Positions 24,751-31,713 are shown, numbered from the stretch's first letter. The stretch is DNA of 44,907 nt from Treponema sp. (GCA_017381365.1 JAFOCI010000036.1:1-44907), one strand, 5' to 3'. The notes: generated by a model not told the origin, from the letters alone. Numbers and translations are program-made.

Positions 24751-24975
24751 TTACCAGTATAAATGGTAGAATTTTACGAGACTTGCCCATTCAAATGCCA
24801 GGATTGCCAAAACTTTTCCACCAAGAGAGGCTTTGTCTTTTTCTCCAAATTTAACCATCAATTTTTCAACTACTGTTAAAAATTTAATTATTAGTCCGAT
24901 CACTACATACCAGATGGTAAATGGAACTCTTAAAATAGTTAAAAGTACTTTTCCAATAATTTTTAAAACATTCAT
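24751..24975 (-). CDS. Small hydrophobic membrane protein
   Basis: A 74-residue protein with two hydrophobic stretches: about residues 8-33 (VLLTILRVPFTIWYVVIGLI) and 51-74, separated by a basic and acidic segment KFGEKDKAS. No family is recognised. It lies 95 bp upstream of the precursor-like gene on the same strand; the gap holds an AAACTG/CAGTTT hairpin (about 24700-24719). It is divergent from an XRE gene. An immunity, transport or holin-like role is conceivable but not shown. Confidence 0.6.
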   Translation of the reverse strand: MNVLKIIGKVLLTILRVPFTIWYVVIGLIIKFLTVVEKLMVKFGEKDKASLGGKVLAILAFEWASLVKFYHLYW

Positions 24976-25023
24976 TTTCTTTACTCCGTAAAAATTTTAC
25001 TCAGATATTGAATTATTAACATC

Positions 25024-25101
25024 AATATCTTGTTGTTTAATATGAATTGTAATTCAAGAAATTGTAGTTGTCAAATTTTCAACAACAATATTTTGTTATT
25101 T
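25024..25101. promoter_or_regulatory. Candidate XRE operators in the divergent intergenic region
   Basis: Two 15-bp direct repeats differ at two positions: AATATCTTGTTGTTT (25024-25038) and AATATTTTGTTATTT (25087-25101). Between them is a perfect palindrome TGAATT-GT-AATTCA (25043-25056). The region separates the small membrane gene (minus) from the XRE gene (plus), so one regulator could control both. Confidence 0.5.
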
Positions 25102-25107
25102 TGAATT

Positions 25108-25416
25108 ATGGATTTTAAAGATCGTTTGCGTGAAGAAATTGAGTTCAAAGGACTTTTGGGTAAGGAAATTGCTGCAAAAGTTGGAATCAGCTACAGCACT
25201 TTTCTTTCTTATATTGATTCCCGTTCGGTGTTACCTAATGTTGAAACTGCAGTAAAAATTGCAAAGGTTTTAGGTGTATCTGTTGAATATCTTGTAACAG
25301 GGATAAGAAATTCAAATAAATCCACTAAGGAAGAAGAAATTTTGATTGCCAATTTTAGACGTCTCTCCGATTCAAATAAACAAAATCTATTAAAAATATC
25401 AGAAATATTCAAATAA
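25108..25416 (+). CDS. XRE-family transcriptional regulator
   Basis: A 102-residue protein with an N-terminal HTH_3 domain: GKEIAAKVGISYSTFLSYIDSR then LPNVETAVKIAKVLGVSVEYLVTG, and a short helical tail. This is a Cro/CI-type repressor. It is divergent from the small membrane and precursor-like genes, so it is a likely regulator of the peptide system. A weak hairpin GGGGAAA/TTTTTCC follows the stop at about 25444-25460. Confidence 0.85.
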   Translation: MDFKDRLREEIEFKGLLGKEIAAKVGISYSTFLSYIDSRSVLPNVETAVKIAKVLGVSVEYLVTGIRNSNKSTKEEEILIANFRRLSDSNKQNLLKISEIFK

Positions 25417-25527
25417 ATTGTCATGTAATGAGATTTAAAAACTGGGGAAAGTTTTTTCCAAATCTTCCAGATGCTTTCAGAGACTTTTAAATTCTGTAAT
25501 TTTTTTTTACATCACCAGTAATTATAA

Positions 25528-25556
25528 TTGACTTTATTAACTGGAATCATTATCTT
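25528..25556 (+). promoter_or_regulatory. Sigma-70-type promoter placing the start of transcription at the XRE-PIN start codon
   Basis: The -35 is TTGACT (25528-25533) and the -10 TATCTT (25551-25556), spaced 17 bp. The predicted first base is about 25563, the A of the ATG. There is no ribosome site before that ATG, so a leaderless message is suggested. Confidence 0.6.
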
Positions 25557-25562
25557 ACAAAT

Positions 25563-26144
25563 ATGAAAGAAACACTTCTGTATCTGCGAGAGTTAAACCA
25601 TTATTCTCAATCTTATGTTGCAAAATATCTTGGCATTTCACGACAGATGTATTCAAAGTATGAAAATGGTGAAGTTGATGCCGGGGTAAAATCTGTGGTT
25701 GCCTTGAGCAGGCTCTATAAAGTTCCTTATGATGTAATTATAGAAAACAAGCTTTCAGAAAAAGATTCTGTGACCTATAAAATCAAGAGCGATTTTAATT
25801 ATGATTTGTCGTTAGCATCGCCATCTGCTGTATATTCTGCAGCAAATGTAAATACAAATCAAAAAAGAGGATATTACTACAGTCAGATACTTTCCCTTCT
25901 TCCCCATCTTGTCTATTCTGAAGAACTTGATCTTCTTGCTAAACTTGCCAAAAAGGTTGAAATTCAGACTGAGAAAGTAAAGATTGAAAACCACGCAAAA
26001 AATATTTCAGAAAAAGATGCTGAATTTTTATTCGAGCATTTTAGCGGATTAGGACACGGGCTTGATTTTGATGCTGAAAAAAAATCCTATCTTTCTACAA
26101 AGCATTTACATTCCGACAAAAATGAGTTTTCAGATGTAAATTGA
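25563..26144 (+). CDS. XRE-family protein, probable antitoxin of a PIN toxin
   Basis: A 193-residue protein with an N-terminal HTH (LNHYSQSYVAKYLGISRQMYSKYENGEV, residues 11-38) and a long helical C-terminal part with no named domain. It lies 13 bp upstream of a PIN-domain gene. HTH-PIN pairs are known type II toxin-antitoxin layouts, so it is probably both antitoxin and repressor. The promoter suggests a leaderless message. Confidence 0.7.
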   Translation: MKETLLYLRELNHYSQSYVAKYLGISRQMYSKYENGEVDAGVKSVVALSRLYKVPYDVIIENKLSEKDSVTYKIKSDFNYDLSLASPSAVYSAANVNTNQKRGYYYSQILSLLPHLVYSEELDLLAKLAKKVEIQTEKVKIENHAKNISEKDAEFLFEHFSGLGHGLDFDAEKKSYLSTKHLHSDKNEFSDVN

Positions 26145-26157
26145 ATCGGAGAATATT

Positions 26158-26598
26158 ATGGAAGTTCTTATTGACACAAACATAATTTTAGACTGGTTTC
26201 TGAAACGGAATGTTTTTTATGAAAGCAGCAAAACTGTTCTCAATAAATGCTGGTTTGGAAATATTAAGTCTTTTATAACCGTTCATTCTTTGTGCGATAT
26301 TTACTATTTAATAGGTAACAAATTTTCTGTTGAAGAAAAGAAAAAACTTATTCAGTTTTTATTAAGTCGTTCAGAAATTATTGAAGAAGATTACAACTGC
26401 GTTAAGGCATTTGTTGATTATGATTTTTATGATGATCTGGAAGATTGTCTTCAAATTCAATGTGCCCAGAATTTAAAACTCAATTTCATCATTACAAGAA
26501 ATGTAAAAGATTTCAGAAACTCAACTGTTCAGGCTGTTACTCCTGAGCAGTTTTTGGAAATGAATGATAAAGAATATGGGTATAATCACCAAACTTAA
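26158..26598 (+). CDS. PIN-domain protein, probable toxin
   Basis: A 146-residue PIN-domain protein: EVLIDTNIILDWFLKR at the N-terminus, SLCDIYYLIG (about 44), VDYDFYDDLEDCLQIQCAQ (about 87) and FIITRNVKDFRNS (about 111). The acidic residues of the PIN nuclease site are present. A GGAG site precedes the ATG. It is the second gene of the XRE-PIN pair. The target RNA is unknown. Confidence 0.75.
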   Translation: MEVLIDTNIILDWFLKRNVFYESSKTVLNKCWFGNIKSFITVHSLCDIYYLIGNKFSVEEKKKLIQFLLSRSEIIEEDYNCVKAFVDYDFYDDLEDCLQIQCAQNLKLNFIITRNVKDFRNSTVQAVTPEQFLEMNDKEYGYNHQT

Positions 26599-26666
26599 TT
26601 TGTTCATTAAACCTAGTCACATTTTTGTGAATTATACCCCATATGGAAGAACTCTGGTTTGAATGA

Positions 26667-27017
26667 TAAAGAGAATCAACATCAGGAATCTGATTTTTTA
26701 TGCGACGGTTTTCAAATTCCAGAAAGATTATATTATCCGTTTGGTGGGCTATTTCATCACGAACCTGCTGCAGAACAATGGATTTTCCACAACGGCTAAT
26801 TCCTGTGATGATTTTAATTAAGTCGGATTCATAAAAAGGACGTTTAAATCAAACGCCGAAATACCGTCGTTTGATTTAACTTGGGGTTTCTGACGAAACT
26901 CCTTTATTGAACTGTTCCCTTACCACGAACGAATAAAAAATCCTCAGGTGTTGAAACACCTTCCGGTTTTTAATTATAAAGACGGATTTTTTTTATATAT
27001 TTTTCTCTGAGTACCAT
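26667..27017 (-). pseudogene. 5' fragment of a DUF4143 ATPase gene, interrupted
   Basis: Matches codons for the first part of the ATPase at 17931-19109 (from the ATG at 27015-27017 through the Walker A region to about residue 70), then stops. About 10 differences are seen in about 172 compared bases, 7 of them at third codon positions. It is interrupted by an inserted sequence at 26843-26980. The rest of the gene is missing. Confidence 0.85.
26843..26980. mobile_element. 138-bp insertion inside the ATPase fragment
   Basis: Comparison with the intact gene shows 138 extra bases flanked by GACG (26839-26842 and 26981-26984), a probable 4-bp duplication. The insert has three hairpins: AAATCAAACG/CGTTTGATTT, GGGTTTC/GAAACTC and GGTGTT/AACACC with A/T-run flanks. 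It has no ORF and no clear terminal inverted repeats. Confidence 0.65.
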
Positions 27018-27027
27018 ACAATATTAA

Positions 27028-27109
27028 TCTGCTGCAAGATTTGCGTATTTTCAAGCAAATTTTGCAGTGTAATGCAAGCTTTGTTAATTTATAAGCAAAT
27101 CTTGCAATA
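27028..27109. repeat. Copy of the ATPase leader hairpins
   Basis: Starts CTGCTGCAAGATTTG and ends AGCAAATCTTGCAATA. It matches 19121-19201 with several changes, so the leader moved together with the 5' gene fragment. Similarity stops after CTTGCAATA. Confidence 0.75.
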
Positions 27110-27124
27110 AAAAAAAACGCTCAC

Positions 27125-27241
27125 CGTCTGCGCCCATTGCAACAGAACCGTCTTTTTTGTGTTCGTACATATCATCACTGTTTCCATGGTCAGCTGTAAG
27201 ACACAAAATACCACCTGCCTTTTCAATAGCGGCCTTAAGAC
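27125..27241 (-). pseudogene. 117-bp internal fragment of gpmI
   Basis: Aligns without gaps to 28522-28638 inside gpmI, with five differences at gene positions 28529, 28583, 28586, 28607 and 28628. All are third codon positions and all are synonymous (Gly, His, Asp, Gly, Ala). No start, stop or remainder of the gene is present. Confidence 0.93.
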
Positions 27242-27286
27242 TATTTTTATGTCAACAACTTTTTAAAAGTTCGCTAACTTTTTTTA

Positions 27287-27314
27287 TTGACTTTTATTTT
27301 TATTATGCTATATT
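27287..27314 (+). promoter_or_regulatory. Sigma-70-type promoter of the small RNA
   Basis: The -35 is TTGACT (27287-27292) and the -10 TATATT (27309-27314), spaced 16 bp. Transcription would begin at about 27321, exactly where the GTCGG stem of the RNA starts. An AACTTTT/AAAAGTT inverted repeat lies just upstream. Confidence 0.7.
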
Positions 27315-27320
27315 TTGAAT

Positions 27321-27418
27321 GTCGGTTAGGAGACATTAAACCCTATACCATTGGTCGTTGCAGAGACCTAAAACCTGCTACAATGCCGACTTTAATTTTG
27401 AAGTCGGCTTATTTTTTT
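27321..27418 (+). ncRNA. Candidate structured small RNA, possible RNA antitoxin or attenuator
   Basis: It lies between the promoter and a T-run. It contains two imperfect direct repeats of 33-nt period: 27330-27351 and 27363-27384 share 16 of 22 bases (GAGACnTnAAACC then TACnAT). The 5' GTCGG (27321-27325) can pair with CCGAC (27386-27390), and TTAGG (27326-27330) with CCTAA (27367-27371). The same CCGAC is also the left arm of the terminator, so the two folds exclude each other. Type III antitoxin RNAs have this repeat-then-terminator form; a riboswitch-like attenuator is the alternative. Confidence 0.6.
27385..27418 (+). terminator. Strong intrinsic terminator between the small RNA and the nuclease-like gene
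   Basis: GCCGACTT (27385-27392) pairs perfectly with AAGTCGGC (27401-27408) around an 8-base loop, followed by TTATTTTTTT. The next base begins the ATG of the downstream gene, so the gene can only be expressed by read-through or another start. Confidence 0.85.
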
Positions 27419-27979
27419 ATGCATAATCAGACTCCAACTTTTAAACAAAATGTACTCTCTGCAATATGTAATGGTGCGCAAGTTTATAAAGACATATTTA
27501 TTGATTTTGAATATCAAGTGTTTTCAAAATCCTTTACAAAGAACAGTTTCTATATAATTTCTGCAACAAAATCAAACTTCCTTCACTTGACTGGAGTCAA
27601 TACTCAACTTTCCGCTGATCAATTTTTTGATAAGGCACTCAACAAAAGTCTTACTGAAAATGATTTTGATTTTACAAAAAAGGGACAGACTGAAAAAATG
27701 GTAAAAGGATCTGTTCGCAGAAAGGTTCGTTTTCTGTCAAGTCTAGATAAAATCTTTGATAAATCAACTTTAGTTGAAGAATCTTTCAATAAAAATCAAG
27801 TTTCTTGTACTTTCGCTGTTTCAGAAAACTCTTTCACATTAGGATTTATTGCATTGCCAAAATGCAGACCAAATACACTTTTAAAAGGCAATGAATTAAA
27901 AAATCCCCAGGCAACTGATTCGATAAAAAGACGTAAGAAAGGAGAATCTGAATTTGTAGATTTTCTTGATGAATACTAA
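27419..27979 (+). CDS. PBECR4-like (barnase/EndoU/RelE-type) nuclease-fold protein
   Basis: A 186-residue protein when started at MHNQTPTFKQNVL; the frame is open further upstream, but that part is the small RNA. The segments SFYIISATKSNFLHLTGV (about 64), FFDKALNKSLTENDFDF (about 88) and PNTLLKGNEL (about 160) match the pattern I know from standalone PBECR4-domain proteins, which are predicted RNases linked to phage and conflict systems. No ribosome site precedes the ATG. The RNA-terminator-gene order suggests a toxin held by the upstream RNA. The assignment is from memory of the family and is not verified. Confidence 0.62.
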   Translation: MHNQTPTFKQNVLSAICNGAQVYKDIFIDFEYQVFSKSFTKNSFYIISATKSNFLHLTGVNTQLSADQFFDKALNKSLTENDFDFTKKGQTEKMVKGSVRRKVRFLSSLDKIFDKSTLVEESFNKNQVSCTFAVSENSFTLGFIALPKCRPNTLLKGNELKNPQATDSIKRRKKGESEFVDFLDEY

Positions 27980-27983
27980 AAAA

Positions 27984-28017
27984 AACGCCCTCCACTCATA
28001 ACAAAGTGAAGGACGTT
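27984..28017. repeat. Cassette-boundary-like hairpin, copy c
   Basis: Arms AACG-CCT-CACT and AGTG-AGG-CGTT pair with a single C opposite A at each interruption (27984-27996 and 28005-28017), similar to the mismatch pattern at 20339-20365. It lies just after the nuclease-like gene, with a T-run on the minus-strand side. On the minus strand it could serve as a terminator. Confidence 0.5.
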
Positions 28018-28032
28018 AGTCCTGAACAAATG

Positions 28033-28320
28033 TCGCAAGCCGATTCTCGACTTGCTTACCGAGTTTCGCTTTGGTCGCAAGGCTCCCATTTTTGCATCCG
28101 CAAAAAACAATAAAGGACTCGCAAAAAAAGCCTGTTCCCAAATGAAAACAGGCGTATTTCGCTATGGTTTGTGCCGCGCGTATGCGTCGGCTCTCAGGAA
28201 GAGAACGAGCGCTTTCACCCTCACCATTATGTTAAACCGCAGTCTGCAAAGCAGCTGTCGGCTTTGAAGTGGATTTATCTGGCAGCGCAAGCTGTCCAGA
28301 TATGATAATGCTAACCTGCA
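28033..28320 (+). repeat. Repeat-rich gap before gpmI
   Basis: Contains TGTCGCAA, then the 25 bases shared exactly with 19319-19343 (here 28108-28132), then GCCTGTT/AACAGGC arms, GAGAACGAGCG (28201-28211), and several short inverted repeats up to the gpmI stop. Short open frames here look non-coding. Confidence 0.55.
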
Positions 28321-28324
28321 AAGT

Positions 28325-29983
28325 TTACTTTGTCAGGTTGAGCATTGATTTGTCATAGTCTGTCGGAGGCACGAATCCCATCAACTGCATCAATGTTGAT
28401 GGCCAGCTAGAAATTCCCAAACCAGAATTCAATTCCAATTCATATTCCCCTTTATATTCAGGGTCATAGATAATTCCTGGAACCGGGTTCAATGAGTGAG
28501 ATGTTTTTGGCTTTGGTTCGCCGTCTGCCCCCATTGCAACAGAACCGTCTTTTTTGTGTTCGTACATATCATCACTGTTTCCGTGATCAGCTGTAAGACA
28601 CAAAATTCCACCTGCCTTTTCAATAGCAGCCTTAAGACGACCAAGCTGCAAATCCATACCTTCCATAGAACAGCAGACAGCGTTGAATACACCAGTATGT
28701 CCAACCATATCACCATTTGGATAGTTCAAACGGATGTGATCATATTTTCCAGATTCAATAGCTTCGATAACCTTGTCTGTAATTTCAGCACATTTCATCC
28801 ATGGACGCTGTTCAAAAGGGACAACATCACTAGGAATTTCAACATAAGTTTCAAGATTTTTGTCAAATTCCCCAGGGCGGTTACCATTAAAGAAGTATGT
28901 TACGTGACCGTATTTCTGTGTTTCAGAAATCGCCATCAGGTGAACGCCAGATTTTGTAAGATATTCACCCATTGTGCGGTCAATGCTTGGTGGATTTACA
29001 AGGAACTGAGCAGGCTTGTGGTTATCACCATCGTATTCCATCATACCAGCATATTCAACAGCAGGACGACGAACCCGGTCAAAGTGCGGGAAGTTATCCT
29101 CTTCGAATGCAGCAGTGATTTCCAAAGAACGGTCACCACGGAAGTTAAAGAAGATTACAGAATCGCCGTCAACGATTGGACCAACTGGTTTTCCGTCTTT
29201 AGCAACAACGAATTCGTGCATATCCTGATCCAAAAGACCAGCGTTTTCAGAACGATAAGTATTGATAGCTTCAGTAGCACTAGCAAACTGGCGGCCATCA
29301 GCTAAAACGTGAGCGTGCCATCCTCTTTCAACCATTGACCAGTCAGCACCGTAGCGGTCCATAGTAATGTACATACGACCACCGCCCGATGCAATCTGGT
29401 AATCAACATCAGTAAATTCAGCAAGATATTTTTCAAGTGGTTCAAAATATTCCAAAGCAGAAGTTGGAGGAACATCACGACCGTCAAGCAAAGCATGAAC
29501 GCGCAAAGTTTTAACACCTTCTTTGTGAGCCTGAGCAATCATAGCCTTAAGGTGGTCAATATGTGAATGAACGTTACCATAAGAAACCAATCCCATCAAA
29601 TGGAAAGTTGTTCCCTTGTCCTTTACATTCTTTACAAGCTTTTTCCAAGTAGCACCCTGGAACATTGTGCCAGAAGAAATAGATTCACCAACAAGTTTAG
29701 CCCCCTGAGCAAAAACACGACCACAACCAATAGCATTGTGACCAACTTCGCTGTTTCCCATATCGTCGTCGCTTGGAAGACCAACAGCAGTTCCGTGAGC
29801 CTTAAGCTGAGTGTGTGGACAGTTAGCTGTGAACCAGTCCAGATACTTCATTTTAGAAGCCTTTACAGCGTCCCCTTCTTCATACTTGCCATAACCAACA
29901 CCGTCCATGATAACCAGAACAACTGGTCCCCGGCGTCCCTTCCAGTTTGGATTTTTTTCCAAAGCATGCATTGTATCTGCCAT
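28325..29983 (-). CDS. gpmI: 2,3-bisphosphoglycerate-independent phosphoglycerate mutase
   Basis: Interconverts 3- and 2-phosphoglycerate in glycolysis, using Mn2+. The 552-residue product is slightly longer than the usual 510-550. Alkaline-phosphatase-fold motifs are intact: VLVIMDGVGYG (about 22), SDDDMGNSEVGHNAIG with the catalytic Ser (about 75), HALLDGRDVPP (about 163), NYPNGDMVGHTG (about 424) and LTADHGNSDDM (about 467). It stands alone at the right border of the accessory island; an internal piece of a related allele lies at 27125-27241. Confidence 0.95.
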   Translation of the reverse strand: MADTMHALEKNPNWKGRRGPVVLVIMDGVGYGKYEEGDAVKASKMKYLDWFTANCPHTQLKAHGTAVGLPSDDDMGNSEVGHNAIGCGRVFAQGAKLVGESISSGTMFQGATWKKLVKNVKDKGTTFHLMGLVSYGNVHSHIDHLKAMIAQAHKEGVKTLRVHALLDGRDVPPTSALEYFEPLEKYLAEFTDVDYQIASGGGRMYITMDRYGADWSMVERGWHAHVLADGRQFASATEAINTYRSENAGLLDQDMHEFVVAKDGKPVGPIVDGDSVIFFNFRGDRSLEITAAFEEDNFPHFDRVRRPAVEYAGMMEYDGDNHKPAQFLVNPPSIDRTMGEYLTKSGVHLMAISETQKYGHVTYFFNGNRPGEFDKNLETYVEIPSDVVPFEQRPWMKCAEITDKVIEAIESGKYDHIRLNYPNGDMVGHTGVFNAVCCSMEGMDLQLGRLKAAIEKAGGILCLTADHGNSDDMYEHKKDGSVAMGADGEPKPKTSHSLNPVPGIIYDPEYKGEYELELNSGLGISSWPSTLMQLMGFVPPTDYDKSMLNLTK

Positions 29984-29999
29984 TTATTTACCTCAATGT

Positions 30000-30180
30000 G
30001 GTGATTGAGCAGGTCGAAATCACCTTTTATTTATCAGGGCGTTCCAGTCAGGGTAGTTTCGACAGGCTCAACCACCCTGACTGTCGGGCTTTTCGGGGTT
30101 CCGGCTTTCGCCTTCATTACTTCATTCTGGTGGTTTCGATAAACTCAACCACCGCCATTCCGTAACGCTACGCGCCCCTA
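30000..30180. repeat. Degenerate repeat-rich gap upstream of gpmI
   Basis: Contains GGTGATT/AATCACC arms, AGTCAGGGT/ACCCTGACT around TTTCGACAGGCTCAACC, and GGTGGTTTCGATAAACTC near 30131, phrases also found in the 165-bp element and at 21908-21932. It looks like remnants of the same repeat family. No gene is seen. Confidence 0.55.
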
Positions 30181-30186
30181 CAATCC

Positions 30187-30304
30187 GAAGCCACTGAAAA
30201 AGTCCCTATCACTGCTTTTTTATCCATATTTAGTGTTACTTTATTCAAAAACTATCGAAAAAGAACACTAAAAATTTTAAGATCAGAGGTTTTTCAGTGG
30301 CCTC
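30187..30304 (+). mobile_element. 118-bp MITE, copy B
   Basis: Identical, by direct reading, to 19493-19610. It is flanked by a different perfect 8-bp duplication, TACAATCC (30179-30186 and 30305-30312). Same inverted ends. The remaining gap to 30412 shows nothing. Confidence 0.92.
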
Positions 30305-30412
30305 TACAATCCCTAACGCATTTCAAAATGTACAATTTCTTCAATAAATATAATGAATTATGCCATATTATACAATGAATAGAAACTTAGCTTCCGCAAC
30401 TAAAAAAAATGA

Positions 30413-30590
30413 TTATTTATCACACTTATAAATCAATGCAGATTCAGCTATATTATAAAGAACTGTAATAGAAGGCTGCTTCTTTCCATTCTCTATTTCT
30501 GAAATATATACTTGATGAGAATTTATAGCAGAAGCTAACTCTTCTTGAGATATATTCCTCTCTTTATTTAATTTTTTTAAGTGAAGAAAT
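30413..30590 (-). pseudogene. Truncated XRE-type HTH gene
   Basis: An open frame after a TAA codes FLHLKKLNKERNISQEEL and then continues through INSHQVYISEIENGKKQPS to a stop at 30413-30415. This is a clear Cro/CI-type HTH, but there is no ATG, GTG or TTG in frame, and the frame overlaps the 3' end of the next gene. It is probably a remnant. Confidence 0.6.
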
Positions 30591-31610
30591 TACTGTTTCA
30601 AAATAATCTTTATTTTCTTCGAAAATATCTTTATATGCACTGAAGTTAAGACATTTGCCAGGAACTAAAGTCATTCGTGTTACGGTAACAATATTTTTAT
30701 CATCATAAGATTCATACTGGAATGTAAGTGATTTTTTTGTTTCAGAAACTTTAATCGAATATGGAAGAATTCCTGCCCGATTTGCAATTAAAAGTTTCGC
30801 AATTTCCAGTCTTTGCTCCGGAGTTGCAAGAGGAATTCGTTCCGGGAAGTTTTCAACCATAATCATGGCATCCCTAATAGTTTGAACCTTGAGCCACCAT
30901 GAATCATTTCCTTCAAATTTATTTAATTCCCAGTTTTTATCGATAGCAGCTTCATATCCATTCATGCGAACCTTTATTTTTTTTGCCTGCGGAATCTTAA
31001 CTGAAGCTGCTCCATGAGATGGTTTAAATTCAGAAATATCCATATTGAAGAACATATTCAAACTTTCCTGACTGTAATTTGGAATAGTTCCCATGAGCCG
31101 TGCAAGAACAACAGGCTGTTCGGAGTCGTTTACAGAAATATGGGAAAACTTAAATAACGGAAGAATTTTATTGTAATGATAATACTGAACTAATTTTTCA
31201 TCCCAATAATCTGAAATTTTTGTATCAAATCCTATTTCTTCCTTATTCTTCTGATAATTATCATTGAAATTTAAAAAATCAGGAACACTCTGAGTTACAA
31301 CCCCTCGAATTTCTTCTGGAATTTGTTCCAAACCGTTAAGCTTTGTAAAATTAAATTTTCCTTCGTCATTGTCGTTTCCCTGGGCCACAATGCGCCATTT
31401 TTTTCCGTCATCAAGATTTACTACGCTCATAAAGACAAATGAATAACCACCCTCTGCATGATAAACAAGATAACCACGGGCATAATTTGACTTTCCACGA
31501 GTATCAAGATAATAAGTAAATTCCCCATTCTTGATGTAAGAAAGACTGTTTGCCAAAACCGACGACACACAAACTGCGAACAAAACCAAAACACATAAAA
31601 ACTTTTTCAT
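30564..31610 (-). CDS. Secreted protein of unknown function
   Basis: A 348-residue protein with a Sec signal peptide (MKKFLCVLVLFAVCVSSVLA, cleavage probably after LA at 20). The mature part has no membrane segment, no Cys pairs of note and no recognised domain. It is rich in aromatic and charged residues, for example DKNWELNKFEGNDSWWLKV at about 229. It is likely periplasmic or outer-membrane associated. It stands alone, downstream of the feo genes on the same strand after a 100-bp gap. Confidence 0.75.
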   Translation of the reverse strand: MKKFLCVLVLFAVCVSSVLANSLSYIKNGEFTYYLDTRGKSNYARGYLVYHAEGGYSFVFMSVVNLDDGKKWRIVAQGNDNDEGKFNFTKLNGLEQIPEEIRGVVTQSVPDFLNFNDNYQKNKEEIGFDTKISDYWDEKLVQYYHYNKILPLFKFSHISVNDSEQPVVLARLMGTIPNYSQESLNMFFNMDISEFKPSHGAASVKIPQAKKIKVRMNGYEAAIDKNWELNKFEGNDSWWLKVQTIRDAMIMVENFPERIPLATPEQRLEIAKLLIANRAGILPYSIKVSETKKSLTFQYESYDDKNIVTVTRMTLVPGKCLNFSAYKDIFEENKDYFETVISSLKKIK

Positions 31611-31713
31611 TATTAATCCTTATACATACACCGCGTTAACGGCTAGCCAAAGATGGCAAAAATCAAATATATAGAATTATAACACAAGTCCTTACTTTAG
31701 TGAAAAAAATTAC

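Noticed and set aside
27287..27418. N-terminal extension of the nuclease-like protein (open frame from 27287)
   Set aside because: The stretch contains the promoter, the RNA repeats and a perfect terminator; the transcript would start after the first possible start codon.
27119..28520. Insertion of a genomic island at an att site in gpmI
   Set aside because: The duplicated gpmI piece is internal rather than the 3' end of the gene, and no integrase is present, so recombination is a better explanation.
28496..29305. A 269-codon open frame opposite gpmI
   Set aside because: It is fully antisense to a highly conserved gene and has no protein-like features of its own.
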